Shown: positions 1 to 11,212 of the stretch, one piece after another
Layout of the letters: every line of letters starts with the position of its first letter
Position numbering within the stretch: the first letter of the stretch is position 1
From: Agelaius tricolor
Taxonomy: Eukaryota > Chordata > Aves > Passeriformes > Icteridae
Length of the DNA stretch: 64,000 bases
Assembly (NCBI GenBank): GCA_023055355.1
Contig: JALJCS010000007.1
Coordinates: 840,001 to 904,000 of the forward strand
Direction: 5' to 3'
Position numbers and translations under genes: made by a program
Notes under the pieces: generated by a model
The model's database searches: none
Told to the model about the DNA's origin: nothing
The model's input: only the letters and a program-made list of their open reading frames with translations

Positions 1-729
1 TATAATTAATTTTATTTTTAACTTAATAACTAATTACTTTTTAACTTAATCACTAATTTTTATAATAGAATAGCAGGATTAGGTTTTCAGCCAGGTTTTA
101 CACCTCAGCTCCCTAGGTCTGAGATTCTTTGTAGTGGTACAAACACCCTGAGAGCCCCCATGACCAGCCAAGAATTCATTTCAAGCCCTGTGCAGTATTT
201 AATGAAGAGAACATTTCCTGAATCAAATACTACAGCCCATTGAAAAACCCTTACAAACTACAGTGAATATTCTTCCACTAAAGGCTGCAGCTCTCATGTG
301 ACAGAATTTCAGTAATTTCAGAATTTCAGTAAGAAAGACAAATGCCAGGCTTAGACCAACAACTCCCTGATTTCACTGTGAGCTTCCATTTCCAAAGTTC
401 ATTATTTTTTATAATTAAAAAGAACCATCAAGAAGCCACTTCACTGCAGTCTGCTCTGCAAAATTTCCACAGGACAATTTCCTTCTCCTGCCCCAGAACC
501 AGGTGCAGCCAAAGCAGGAGCCCAGGAGGATGAAGGGAGGGATAACCCCAGACACACCTGCAGGTGGAGGAAGCAGTTCCTGGGCACCTCTGAAGGACAT
601 TCATTTACAGGAATGACAAATTATCCTTAAGTGTGAGGAACAGCTCCTTCCAAGTTTGCTCACGATATTGATGTTTTTGAGGAGGTCAAAATGCAAGGCT
701 AAGAATAAAAATAGAGGACATTTTCTCAC
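1..729 (-). other. ITSN1 intron 14 (part)
   Basis: The first 75 bases are very A/T-rich (TTAAT runs). I recognise no repeat family or exon in the rest. Confidence 0.6.
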
Positions 730-870
730 CTGTAGCTGCTGCTGCAAATGGGTGATTTCTGCAATTCTGAGTTCTCTGGATTTATTTGTACTTTCAATTT
801 CTTGTCTTTGGGTCGACAGCCGACACCTGATATCCTGAAGCTTCCCCTCCAACTGGTTTCTTTTATCATT
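730..870 (-). CDS. ITSN1: ITSN1 exon 14: coiled coil continued
   Basis: Encodes residues 484-530, from [18 protein letters not shown] to [13 protein letters not shown]. It is 47 codons with phase 0 at both ends. The acceptor is CTTTTAAAG and the donor GTGAGA. This is the last ITSN1 exon in the window; the next one (mammalian ESQQMLGRL) should lie left of position 1. Confidence 0.95.
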
Positions 871-1704
871 CTTTAAAAGAAAAGAAAAATATCTATATAA
901 TAATTTTTTTTTACCAAAACGTTTGGTCATGCAAGTCTGGATTTAAAAACTTCCTTTAAAAACTCCTTTCTTAAAACTCATTTACATCTTTAGCCTGTCC
1001 TCTACAGATGAGATAGGAAAATTTACAGGATAGTTGAAAAAAATTTTATTTTTTCAGGGAAAAGCTTTAAGGTTCTCCCCAGACAAAATGTGGCCTTTTC
1101 TCCTGAGTAGTGACATTTTCTGGGATCACAATTGGGATAATAAAAACACCTCAAGTGACACTAAGAGAAATATCAGTGGTGGAAATTCTAGAAAACATAG
1201 AAAACAACCAGAGCCAGGGCAGTCACCACCAGGCTGTGCTTGTGTTGGAATTTGCAGGGCAGCCCCAATGAGGGCAGAGAATGGTGCAGCTGACTCCATC
1301 TTATTAGAATGTTAATTAATTGCTTTATTATACTATATTATTTTATATTATATTACACTACATCACTATATCACATTACATCTAAACTGAATCTGCCAAG
1401 CACTCAACTGCACACAACTGCCCAGCATTTTGTGACTGTCAGTGACAGTCTTGACACACACACACACCTGGCCCTGACAGGCCAAGGAAACAAACTATTA
1501 TTATTTTGGGTAAATAATTTTCATATTGCATTTTACTTTGGCACAAACACAGGCACAGCAAATGAGATAAGAATTGCTTTTCCTTTCTCTGAGGTTCAGA
1601 GAATGTGAAACCCAGAAACATTCCTGGGAAGAACTGTGCCTTGCTTTTCTCTGTGAAATGTGCTGACACTTGTGTGTTTGAGCTGCTGCTCCACCACCAC
1701 TCAC
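871..1704 (-). other. ITSN1 intron 13
   Basis: Besides the LTR fragment in its right half I see only unremarkable AT-rich DNA and a short (CA)n near 1,455. Confidence 0.7.
1287..1675 (-). mobile_element. LTR fragment, endogenous retrovirus (passerine type)
   Basis: Read on the minus strand it has an AT-rich TATA/ATAATA core, a purine-rich stretch AATTCTTATCTCATTTGC, and ends in GATGGAGTC after ATTCTAATAA. The same landmarks recur at 11,525-11,880. The type resembles songbird ERV LTRs I remember; no coding part is present. It lies in the same sense as ITSN1. Confidence 0.6.
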
Positions 1705-1854
1705 CAGAGCTTCCAGCTCGAACTCCAGGGTTTTCTTCTTGGCCTTGAGCACCACGATGTCCTCCTGCTCCTTGTTCCTCTGGTTCAGCAGCTCCTGCCG
1801 CCGGTTGCGCTCCCACTCCAGCTGCCTCTGCCTCTCCAGCTCCCGTTTGGCAGC
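1705..1854 (-). CDS. ITSN1: ITSN1 exon 13: coiled coil continued
   Basis: Encodes residues 434-483 ([17 protein letters not shown] ... LEFELEAL), phase 0 at both ends. The correct start is fixed by the frame and by mammalian homology. The acceptor CCTGCAG|GCTGCC occurs three times at 38-base spacing, and only this innermost copy keeps the frame. The donor is GTGAGT. Confidence 0.94.
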
Positions 1855-1965
1855 CTGCAGGGTCAAACACCAACAGCTCTAAGTTTGGCAGCCTGCAGGG
1901 TCAAACACCAACAGCTCTAAGTTTGGCAGCCTGCAGGGTCAAACACCAACAGCTGGAATTTGGGG
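1850..1965 (-). repeat. 38-base tandem triplicate covering the exon 13 acceptor
   Basis: The unit, 29 intronic bases plus the first nine exonic bases (GCTGCCAAA), occurs three times with period 38. The acceptor-like CCCTGCAG|GCTGCC therefore ends at 1855, 1893 and 1931. Copies are identical over the acceptor. Confidence 0.95.
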
Positions 1966-2724
1966 TGCTCCTATTCTGATATTCACTCAGAATGTTGGTA
2001 CAAACTGGGCTGCCCTGGGCTCTGCACACACAAATTGTACAGCAGGGGATGCCTTGGGAAGGCTGACCCAGACCAAAGACCAGACAGAGTCACAGAATAA
2101 AGCAGGGATTGATTCAAAGCATCTCCTCCACGGATGCACCTTGGGCAGCACCAGAGCCCAGCCAGGGCTGCACCCAAGATGAACCAAAATGGCCCCAAAA
2201 TGCACGGCCGGGCACGGGCTCTGTCCCTGGGATCAGTTCTGCTCCATTTGCATCTTGCAGTTCATTGTCCCATTCCAGCTTTAGCCCCTGCAGTCCCACC
2301 CTGCTTGTTTTTCTCTCTCCAGCCCACGGGGTTTGTGCTCCTGGGCTGAGATTTGGATCATTTGTCCTTGGTGCCCAGCTGGAGCAGGAATTGTTTTGTC
2401 TCCCTGCTCACTATCCCATAATATAAAGCTCAGACCCACACACTAAAGCAGCTCAGAACCTGAAGATATAAAAGCTAAACCTGAGGCATCACAGAGGTGA
2501 CTGAACAGAAAACCCCTCTGTTTTCCAAGATCCAGTTTGCTGATTTAACAGTTGTTTAGTACCAGGACAGATTCAAATCTCTTTCCAACCTCTGCCATCA
2601 GACCCTCTGCAGCTTTGCAAAGAACAGCCAAGTGTTTCTGTGCTGAACCTATCAAGGTTTGGCAATGGGAGAAAAGGGGAGATTTTTGGGTTAACCAGGG
2701 TGTGTTTCCTTTAACAAACTAAAG

Positions 2725-2842
2725 GCCAGGTTGGATGGTGCTACCTGGTGTGGTGGATGTAATCCCTGCCCATGGCAGAGGGTTGGAACTGGAGGATCTT
2801 TAAGGTTCCTTCCAACCCAAACCATTCTGGGACTCTATGAAA
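2725..2842 (+). mobile_element. CR1 LINE 3-prime end
   Basis: CCTTCCAACCCAAACCATTC then TGGGACTCTATG is the hallmark CR1 tail, here in plus orientation. Older copy, with GGATGTAATCCCTGCCCATGG before it. Confidence 0.75.
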
Positions 2843-3289
2843 TGAACTCAGCCCTAGAAAATCATGAATGCCATAAGCTTTTCTTCATTCATTGATACAC
2901 CTCTTAACACCAAATATAATAATAAAAAGTTATTTTTAAAGGAGTGAGAGGTCAGGAGCATGTTGTCCTAGATGTCAATGTCTCATCCATTCATTTCACA
3001 GGACAAATGAAGCAAAAACTGCCCCTCCCTTGCCTTTAACACCCCAGAAATTTTAGTTCCTGCTGTAAAAGTTTGCTCCCCATCCTGGCAGCACACACCA
3101 AGTGCCCAGCGCTCATCTGGATGCTCCCAAGCTGGGGCACTGTTGGAACCCTGGATGCTGATGATTCCAGACTTTCTGTGCTGCCAGGCACTGACCCCCA
3201 GAGAACACTGCACTGACCTGAGGGCCTGGAGAAGCTTCCAGAATGGAATGACAGAACTGGGATTGTGGGGGTGGAGTTTGGATAGAAGT

Positions 3290-4215
3290 GTGTGATATCA
3301 CACGGTGGGAAACTCAGAGTTTAAGGGTTTAGAATACAGGAATAGATAGAAAGCAAGATGGAGGGTTTAGGGTGGAGGCTGCTCCTTCTCCTTCTTCTTT
3401 TCCATGGGTTTGGGTGGTTTTGTGTCATTGGATAAAAAGTCCCCATTGCAGGCCATGGGTGTTTGGTTATTGGGTTAAAAGTAAAAATAACTTAAGTGTA
3501 ATTTCTTAATTGGACAGTTTATTATCATTATTTTTACAGGCCTTAAAATGCCTTGCAGAGAGAGAGAGACAGGGCTCCATTTTTAGTTTGTTGGAGTGAA
3601 GTGCTGCAGAACTCAGAGTTTGTGAGACTGTGACAGAGATAAGAACTGATAAACATCTGAGTCCCTGTTGGAACCCAGGACATTCCTCTGGCTGCCCTGG
3701 ATGGCTCCAGACCCTGGCAGGGGGTTCAGAGACCTTGGCACAGAGTCAAAACCACCTGTGCCTTGGATTTTAACTCATGGAAAAAATGACCAGCTTTGTG
3801 TGAGGAGTTACAAGCCACAAGAGTTTGAATAGAATGATAGTGAATTTGTCACAGGGTGAAAAAGTAGAATTTTTGGGATTTAGAATGGGGGTTCAAAAAC
3901 CAAGATGGAGGAAACTGGGCGTGTCTTGTCCTTCTTCTTCTTGTCCTCCATCTTCTGCTGGGATGGTGGCACTTCTGCATTGGAGTAGAGACAGACTGTC
4001 TGACACAGGTGATAGGTATTGGAAAATGATTGTAAATGAAGCACACGTAGTTCTTAGTATAAAAGCTAACACCGCCCCGAGGGTGGTCAGTGTGCCTCAA
4101 CCCAACCTGCTGGACAGACCTCAGCAGGGCAGAGAAGGAATGTGATGGATAAGAGAAAATAAACAGCCTTGAAAAGCAGAGCCCAAGAATCTCAACTTCT
4201 TCCTTGGTTGTGGGG
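3290..4215 (+). mobile_element. Endogenous retrovirus remnant with LTR
   Basis: The right part (about 3,830-4,215) looks like an LTR: AAGATGGAGGAAACTGGGC, CCTCCATCTTCTGCTGG, a TATAAAA box at 4058, and AATAAA at 4158 about 100 bases later. The left part holds related AGATGGAGGG and CTTCTTCTTTTCC motifs and a stretch like an ERV leader. No viral reading frame survives. It is antisense to ITSN1. Confidence 0.55.
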
Positions 4216-4239
4216 CTGGGAAAAAAGACTGTTTAATAC

Positions 4240-4865
4240 CTCAGGAGTCATTTCAGCAACACAAAACCCGAGAAGTCCCAACAAGAAACTGTCTCACATT
4301 TGTTGGGGAAGATGAAACAGGAAAGCCTTATCAATATGATTGCCTGGCAAAAGATTGTGAGAATATGGAAACTATAAGTGAGAGTGAAATGAAAGCAAGC
4401 TGTGAGATCCCTCAGTTACTGAACAACTGGAAAACAACGGTGTGGCCAGACTGAAGGTGATCCCCTTTTGATGGAACAACACCCTCTGCTTGCAGACAGC
4501 TCCAGGGGTCAGAGCAGACCCTACAGCTTGGCAGAGGGGGGCCAAAGAGGAGTTTGTAGGGTTTAAAATGTAACACAGTGTGGGAATGTAATGATTCTTA
4601 TAGGCTGTATGTAAATGCTGTAGGATTTGTATATTGTACTAGATTGGTTAGTGAGAATCAGAATATTCAACACAGAAGAAGATTTATGGTATTGTAATGG
4701 GAACCTCACCTTCTTACCCCTTTTTACTCTCTCACCCTCTCTGCCCCTCTCTTCTCTCAGTCCTGCTCTGAGCTGTGTCTGGCAGCTCCAGCAGGGCCCT
4801 GCCCCCAGGCCCTTTGCAATGAACCCCAAGTTCCAGCCCTGGCTGCAGAGATCTCTCATCTCCAT
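4240..4865 (+). mobile_element. Second LTR-like segment
   Basis: It contains AACCTCACCTTCTTACCCC, a CTCTCTGCCCCTCTC tract and CCCAGGCCCTTTGCAATGAA, a pattern I associate with the 3-prime part of a passerine LTR. The AATAAA signal is degenerate (AATGAA). It ends about 110 bases from ITSN1 exon 12. Confidence 0.45.
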
Positions 4866-4977
4866 CCATCCTGGCAATCTACCCCCGACACTCCTACACA
4901 CATTTCATCCTGACCTTGGCCAGATAAGAAGCCAAGACTGCAGAGGGCCCAGCCCCTGCTGTGCTGCCCTGGCTCAC

Positions 4978-5240
4978 CTCTCTCCTCTCGATCTCCTTCC
5001 TCCTCTCCTCCTCGCGCTGCCTCTCCAGCTCGCGCTGTTTCTCCAGCTGCTTCTCCAGCTCCAGCTGCCGCTTGCGCTCCTGCTCCTGCCGCTCGCGCTC
5101 CTTCCTCTCCTGCTCGGCCCTCTCCAGCTGGGCCAGCCTCTCCTGCTCCTTGCGCTGCTGCTCCAGCAGGGCCTGCCGCCGCTTCTCCAGCTCCAGGTTA
5201 CCCCGCTCAAAGTTCTCCCTCTTCTTGTCCTCAAATGTCA
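4978..5240 (-). CDS. ITSN1: ITSN1 exon 12: coiled coil, Glu/Arg/Gln-rich
   Basis: Encodes residues 346-433, from [14 protein letters not shown] to RRKEIERRE. This is the charged region of the intersectin coiled coil, with repeated E-R and Q-K pairs and a strong codon bias to GAG, CAG and CGC. The C/T-rich strand explains the long spurious open frames on the opposite strand. The acceptor is GCACAAAG and the donor GTGAGC. Confidence 0.95.
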
Positions 5241-6859
5241 CTTTGTGCACGGAAATGTGGGGAAAAGGACAGTTAAACTCTGCCACTGGCTTGGAAACAA
5301 ATACACCACTGCAGAGATCCAAAGGAATTCCCAGCAAAGGGAATCCACCTTCAGGAGGGGTAGCCCTGCACCTCCCCGCTAGGGATAGCGGCTCCACAGG
5401 CCAGCCTGGGCTTAGTGTGGGAAATGGATTTGTAGAGAATTCTCAAAGCCTCACAGAAGGCTCACACAGGGTGCACCTGTATGCAAACCCTGAGACAACA
5501 AGTGCTGACTTAGAAATGCCAACTCAGAAACGCCATGGACTAGGACAGACATTGCTGAGAGAGAAATGCAGCTAAAATAAAGTGTCAAAGGATGGCCTTG
5601 CAAATAAGACCAGGTACCTTGGAGAAATAGAACTGTGAAAGACTGACATTGCTGATCCCCTCAAATCACATCCTCAGCAAACCAAGGAGGGAATTCCCAT
5701 TCACATTCCTCATTCCTTGCCTCTAACACCCCAGAAATTTTAGTGCCTGCTTTAGTTCCTCAGGCCTCCAGCTTTCTCCACAAAGCTCAGCAAGTGGGGA
5801 TAATTTAGACAAACCATTCTCCAGCTGATCCTCCATGAGGACATGGATCTGGAATTCCTCTGTACATGGGATAATAGCAGCAGTCCAAGAGCCAACACTT
5901 CCATTAGAGCCAAGAATTCAGCTGCTGACATCATCAAAAGGCCATTATGCAAATGACCAGAACTTACTTAAAGTTGCTTTTCTCATTAGATTACCCATTA
6001 ATGTCAGGAAAAGAAATGGTTTAGGTTCTTGGGCAGCTGAGTCCAGGAAGTCTGGATTCCTGCAGATCCACATCCTCCCCATCTCCTGTCCTAAAGAATG
6101 GCCTCAATTCCAGCACAGCTTCCCTGACATCCCTCTGCAGTCCCAGGGACTGTCCTTCCTCCTCCTCACTCCTCAGCACCTCCATCCAAATGGTTCCTTC
6201 CCTTCACCTTCTGCTCCTTTTCACACCCTCTGTGCCATTCCCACAGCCCAAAGTGCAGGTTTCTGTCCCTTGTGTGGCCAGCATGGACATTTTTGGGATG
6301 CAAGGCCAGGGAGAGCCCACATTGCCTTCCCAGTGTGCACAGCTGGACACATCAGCCCAACACCTGCTGAACCAGGTCAGTTCTTGTCTTTTCAGTCTGT
6401 GCCCCTTTCCAGCTGCCAATTCCCTCTTCCTTTTGTTCTTTTCCTGGAACTGCTGCAATCTGTATAAAGCCCCACACTGTTACACAGACCCCAAGGAAAC
6501 AGCTCTCTGTGGGAATACTGGGATCTTCCACAGAGCACCTCAGCCAAGCTTTGCTCCACCTCAGGCAGAGGATGAAGGCAGCAGGAATTCCTCCTTGCAA
6601 TCCTGTGCCAGGGCTGCCTGTGTGGGGAGTGCAGGAGATGAGGAGCCTGAGGGCTCTTCCCATCTGCAGTGCCACCAAGCCCAAGGATCAGGCACAGGAA
6701 TGAGTTGGACCCTGCAATGTCTTGGTTGTGCCTCTGACCTGTCCCAAATTGCTCTGGAAAGACATTTCTCAGTCAGCCCATGTTTCCTCCCAGGCTGTGA
6801 CCTGATGGGAAACCCCTCTGAGAACAGCACACCAAATATCCCTGCTTTGCCTTGCTCAC
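5241..6859 (-). other. ITSN1 intron 11
   Basis: No repeat family or tandem array recognised in 1.6 kb. Apparent plus-strand open frames here lack any familiar motif. Confidence 0.6.
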
Positions 6860-6975
6860 CTGGCAATTTCTTTTCCAGTTGCTGCTGTTCTTCCTCCAGT
6901 GCTGGTTCTTCTGGTAACCTTTGGTCTACAGACACTGAGCTGGCAGCAGAAATGCCACTGCCAGAGCGGACTCTT
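6860..6975 (-). CDS. ITSN1: ITSN1 exon 11: linker to coiled coil
   Basis: Encodes residues 307-346: [13 protein letters not shown], then [23 protein letters not shown], the acidic lead into the coiled coil. The acceptor is TTGGCAG and the donor GTGAGC. The stretch AASSV replaces a VISSTS-like stretch of mammals; the rest is conserved. Confidence 0.95.
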
Positions 6976-8840
6976 CTGCCAAGGAAACAGGAATTGGGGG
7001 TTAACAGAAGCCAGGCTACCCAAATTATTTACTATTTAATGTTGAGATCAAATCAAATGCAATGCTGTAACGTTTCATGGCACTCAGTGTTCGTTCAGTG
7101 CTGCCCAGAGGGTCTCACTCAGGCATTGCCTCAGGAGAACAGGATTGTCCAGGACCCAAGCAGCTCACAGGTGAGCTGAGAACCCCAGTCCCAAATTCTG
7201 CTTCCAGATGGGTTCAACCCTGTCCCCAGAATCTCTCACCTGGGGGGAGATTTTTCCCCAGCCAGTCTGGGTTTGGGGAAATGCTGACTTAAACTACAGC
7301 AAAAACAGCAGAGACAGAGGAAGAGCTCACTACAGACAAGCTAAAAGCAAGATCCCAGGTGGAATACAAAAAATTGGGACTCTTTAGAAGGACACCTGAA
7401 GAACCCAATATAAAAACACTTATTTTCATTGCTGTTACTTTCTTCCCATCTATTTCTCCATAAAGAAGTGAAATGGAGCAGGAGAAGTGATGAGTGACCC
7501 CACTGCTCCCAAACCCAGCTGGACCCAAGGAGGTCTGGATGGGGTGCAGTGCAAATCCATCCTGGAATTCCAATACATTCTGACTGCTCTGAAGGAGTAT
7601 AAGCCTGAACTTAAATCTGGGTTTCTGTGGCCAGACTGAGCAGCCTGGAAGGTGTGCCAGCATCAACACCCACCCAAAGCCTGCTCTCACAGGGCAAAAG
7701 GTGAGGGCTCAGTGCTCAGTTCCTGTGCTTGACACTCCCAAAACCATCCCAAATGACACACAGAACCCAGGAGTGGGACTCCCAAGAGATGGGCAGTGAC
7801 TGAATGAAGGGACTGAACTCCCAGGGATGGGCAGTGAGTGAATGAAGGGACTGAACTCCCAGGGATGGGCAGTGACTGAATGAAGGGACTGAACTCCAAA
7901 GGGATGGGCAGGTACCTGAATGAAGGGACTGAACTCCCAGGGATGGGCAGTGACTGAATGAAGGGACTGAACTCCAAAGGGATGGGCAGGTACCTGAATG
8001 AAGGGACTGAACTCCCAGGGATGGGCAGTGACTGAATGAAGGGACTGAACTCCAAAGGGATGGGCAGGTACCTGAATGAAGGGACTGAACTCCCAGGGAT
8101 GGGCAGTGACTGAATGAAGGGACTGAACTCCAAGAGATGGGCAGTGACTGAATGAAGGGACTGAACTCCAAAGGGATGGGCAGTGACTGAATGAAGGGAC
8201 TGAACTCCCAGGGATGGGCAGTGACTGAATGAAGGGACTGAACTCCAAAGGGATGGGCAGTGACTGAATGAAGGGACTGAACTCCAAAGGGATGGGCAGT
8301 GAGTGAATGAAGGGACTGAACTCCCAGGGATGGGCAGTGAGTGAATGAAGGGACTGAACTCCAAAGGGATGGGCAGTGAGTGAATGAAGGGACTGAACTC
8401 CAAAGGGATGGGCAGTGACTGAATGAAGGGACTGAACTCCCAGGGGATGGGCAGTGAGTGAATGAAGGGACTGAACTCCCAGGGATGGGCAGTGACTGAA
8501 TGAAGGGACTGAACTCCCAGGGATGGGCAGTGACTGAATGAAGGGACTGAACTCCAAAGGGATGGGCAGTGACTGAATGAAGGGACTGAACTCCCAGGGA
8601 TGGGCAGTGACTGAATGAAGGGACTAAACTCCCAGGGATGGGCAGTGACTGAATGAAGGGACTGAACTCCCAGGGATGGGCAGTGACTGAATGAAGGGAC
8701 TGAACTCCAAAGGGATGGGCAGTGAGTGAATGAAGGGACTGAACTCCCAGGGATGGGCAGTGACTGAATGAAGGGACTGAACTCCCAGGGATGGGCAGTG
8801 ACTGAATGAAGGGACTGAACTCCCAGGGATGGGCAGGTAC
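6976..8840 (-). other. ITSN1 intron 10
   Basis: More than half is the 38-base minisatellite directly at the donor side. The remaining 800 bases (6,976-7,781) hold nothing I recognise. Confidence 0.75.
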
Positions 8841-8850
8841 CTGAATGAAG
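7782..8850 (-). repeat. 38-39-base minisatellite at the exon 10 donor
   Basis: About 28 units, read on the plus strand as GGGATGGGCAGTGACTGAAT followed by GAAGGGACTGAACTCCCA, with variants ending CCAAA and with GAGTGAATG. The last unit runs into exon 10, so the unit includes ten exonic bases. Three units (7910, 7988, 8066) carry GGTACC as at the true donor and form a 78-base higher-order repeat. All minus-strand frames are open through much of the array, giving a spurious 407-codon frame. Confidence 0.97.
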
Positions 8851-8978
8851 GTGGGATGTACTCTGGGGGCAGGGCAGGAGGCAGTGGCTGACCAGACATG
8901 GCCACATCAATGAGGTGCATAGCCAGGATAAACTCCTCAGCTGTCAGCTTCCCATCTTGATCAATGTCAGAGAGATTC
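8841..8978 (-). CDS. ITSN1: ITSN1 exon 10: EF-hand of EH2
   Basis: Encodes residues 261-307 with the EF loop [12 protein letters not shown] (about 265-276), then [19 protein letters not shown] and EYIPPSFR. The donor TTCAG|GTACCT is the edge of a 38-base minisatellite that repeats the last ten exon bases and the start of the intron. Read-through from this exon would stay open for about 71 codons and stop at 8624-8626. Confidence 0.95.
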
Positions 8979-11045
8979 CTTGTTAAAGGGAAGTGAAAAC
9001 AAGGAAATTATTAATTATTAGAAATCACTGTTCAAAGGCATTGCTTCAACATACAACAGTTCTAAATTCATTCAATTTTTCTGTTTTTTTCCACATTACT
9101 CTGCTTTTTCAAAACAAATGAAAAGCAAACCCCAAATGCTTCCTTATTTCCCCCATTTCTCGTGGCTGTCTGTCTGAAATCCAACCTTGCAGCCACAGCT
9201 TCTCCTTCACCTGCTCTGGGTGCTGCCAGGAGCTCCTTCCTGCCAGAGAAGGACCTTGAACCAGTGGAGTTCCCTTGAACACTCGTGAACACCCAACAGA
9301 ACCAGCTCAGGTGTTTGGCAGAACTTTTAGGTTTGGTCTCCTTCCTCCCTGGAAGCTCCTGTCTCACATTCCAGGGCACCCACTGGCAGTGCAATCAAAG
9401 CCATTATGTTCTGGTTCTGACAAGCACCAACCCACCCTGGCATTATGCACATATCAAAAATTACAGACTCATGTCTCTGGGTGGCCACAAAGCAGAGCTC
9501 CAAGAGAGGCACAAAATGATTTTACTTCTGTTAAGGTAGTGTTGGACAAAATTAACAGCCAGGGACAGCACCCAGGGAGCAGATGGAGTGAGCAAGGGCA
9601 GAGTTAGGTTGGGTTTTAGGGAAAGGTTCTTCCCCAGAGGGTGCTGGCACTGCCCAGGGAATGGGCACAGCCCCGAGGCTGCCAGGGATGCCCAGGCTGG
9701 GCTTGGTGGGGGCTGAGCAGGGCAGGGGTGGGATTGGATGATCCCTGTGGGTCCCTTAGCTCAGGAGCTGTTTCTCCAGCATGCTGCACTCTAACCATGC
9801 AGGGACATCTCCCATGGTACTGTGAAAATCCAAGGGAAGTAAGTGGTAAATCCTTCTGCAGTGCCAAGGCACAGGACTTTGCTGATGGGATTTAGGTTTG
9901 GGAGACAATCCCAGCCTCACTCCATGCACACCTGTGGCACTGAACTCCTCAGGCTGGAGCACAGGAACAAGCCAAGAGACTGGGGATGCACCATGCACAG
10001 AAATGAGAGATCAGCTGGGTCAGAGCTCCCAGGACAGCCCAGAGGCTGAGCATCATCACCTCTTCCCTTGGAGTGTCTGAGCCAGGGATTCCAGCCCCAG
10101 CACAGGCTGGCAACCCTCAGCCCAGAGCAGGGCCCAGGAAAGGAGCTGGAATGTCCCTTCCCCATCTCAGTGCACTGGCAGCTGTCACTGGCCCAGCTGA
10201 GTGAGTCCTGCCTGCAGCTCCTGCAGAGAGCTGGTGGCAGCTGCCTGCCCACACGAGCACTCCAAGGCTGGCAAAAGCAGAGCATTTCTTGGTTAATCAT
10301 CTGCTGGGGGACTGGGCTGGTTTGTTTTCATCCCTTTGTTAGGAAACAGAGAAGGGAAGAGTGGTTTTTAATTTATAACACAACTGCCAGTGCTTTGCAA
10401 AGAGAACAAGTGCAGCTGAATGGCCTTGTGAGAGTGACTGCACCACTGCCATCCTCACACTGAGCCCTGGGCCAGCTCCAATGCTTCTCAAGCAAACACT
10501 CCCAAAGGACAGGAGTTAATTAGGAACAACTTCCCATGGGGCAATAAAAACATCATAAAGTTCAGCAAACAACAAGTTGGAAGGCAAAGGGGAAGCTGAG
10601 ACAAATGCTTTTAAAATCCATGATTGTACAGGTCCCTGGGAAATCAGCCCTCCTGTACCCATGGAAAAGGCAGAGAAACCCCACAGAAAGTGTGCCTTGG
10701 GTTAAGCTCCCTGTTCTACCAGCTGTGCAAAGGGAAATTCCCCTGGTGCTCTGTCAGGGCATGTGGAAGGCACATGCATGTGGAAGGATGCTGAACATCT
10801 GCTCTGCCTAAAAACCCAGCATTGAACCACAATTTCCAAATCATCACACAAAGATGCTCCTGGTGCTCTTGTGGAATAATATTAGTAAAGGCACAGAAGT
10901 GCAGGTTTGGTTTATAAAGCTACACAGTACAAAGAGCAACATGTGATTTATCAGTGAGACTGAGAATGGAGAAAACCCCACGGGCTCCAGTGCAGAGGTT
11001 TCAGCAGAGTTGGTGTTTTGATGGAAATGGAAACATTTCTTTTAC
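8979..11045 (-). other. ITSN1 intron 9
   Basis: One CR1 fragment near 9.7 kb. Otherwise unique-looking DNA with no exon-like segment. Confidence 0.65.
9600..9775 (+). mobile_element. CR1 fragment, second subfamily
   Basis: GGTTCTTCCCCAGAGGGTGC, GAGGCTGCCAGGGATGCCC and GTGGGTCCCTTAGCTCAGGA. It is the plus-strand counterpart of the copies at 44.8 and 51.3 kb. Confidence 0.7.
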
Positions 11046-11109
11046 CATATTGTAGCCAGCTGAGCCTGGGGTAAACTTGACTGCATGAGAATCGTTCTTG
11101 CTTGGGGAC
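11046..11109 (-). CDS. ITSN1: ITSN1 exon 9: middle of EH domain 2
   Basis: Encodes residues 240-261, [22 protein letters not shown]. Its length (64 bases) and phases equal those of exon 4 of EH1, a sign of the old domain duplication. The acceptor is CTTCTAG and the donor GTAAAA is weak at its last positions. Confidence 0.95.
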
Positions 11110-11212
11110 CTAGAAGGGAAACAAATATTAACAAAATAAGCAAGAGATGTGAGCAGCAGGAACTTGGCTCCCCCAATAACCAAGAAATAACACTTCACTT
11201 CTGCACAACAGC

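Larger units (their letters stand above)
1855..4977 (-). other. ITSN1 intron 12
   Basis: In transcription order it holds two LTR-derived segments, one CR1 tail, a stretch without recognisable content (about 1,965-2,725), and the duplicated acceptor at its end. Confidence 0.7.

Noticed and set aside
3320..3375. Telomere-like TTAGGG motifs
   Set aside because: Only two or three scattered GGGTTTAG words inside an ERV remnant, no tandem array.
4627..5575. Plus-strand frames of 200-250 codons, Leu- or Ser/Cys-rich
   Set aside because: Antisense of ITSN1 exon 12, whose GAG/CAG/CGC codons give stop-free complements.
7687..8910. Open frame of 407 codons (Ser/Pro/His-rich repeats) on the minus strand
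   Set aside because: It is the 38-base minisatellite read through three frames in turn. It overlaps ITSN1 exon 10 out of frame and has no domain.
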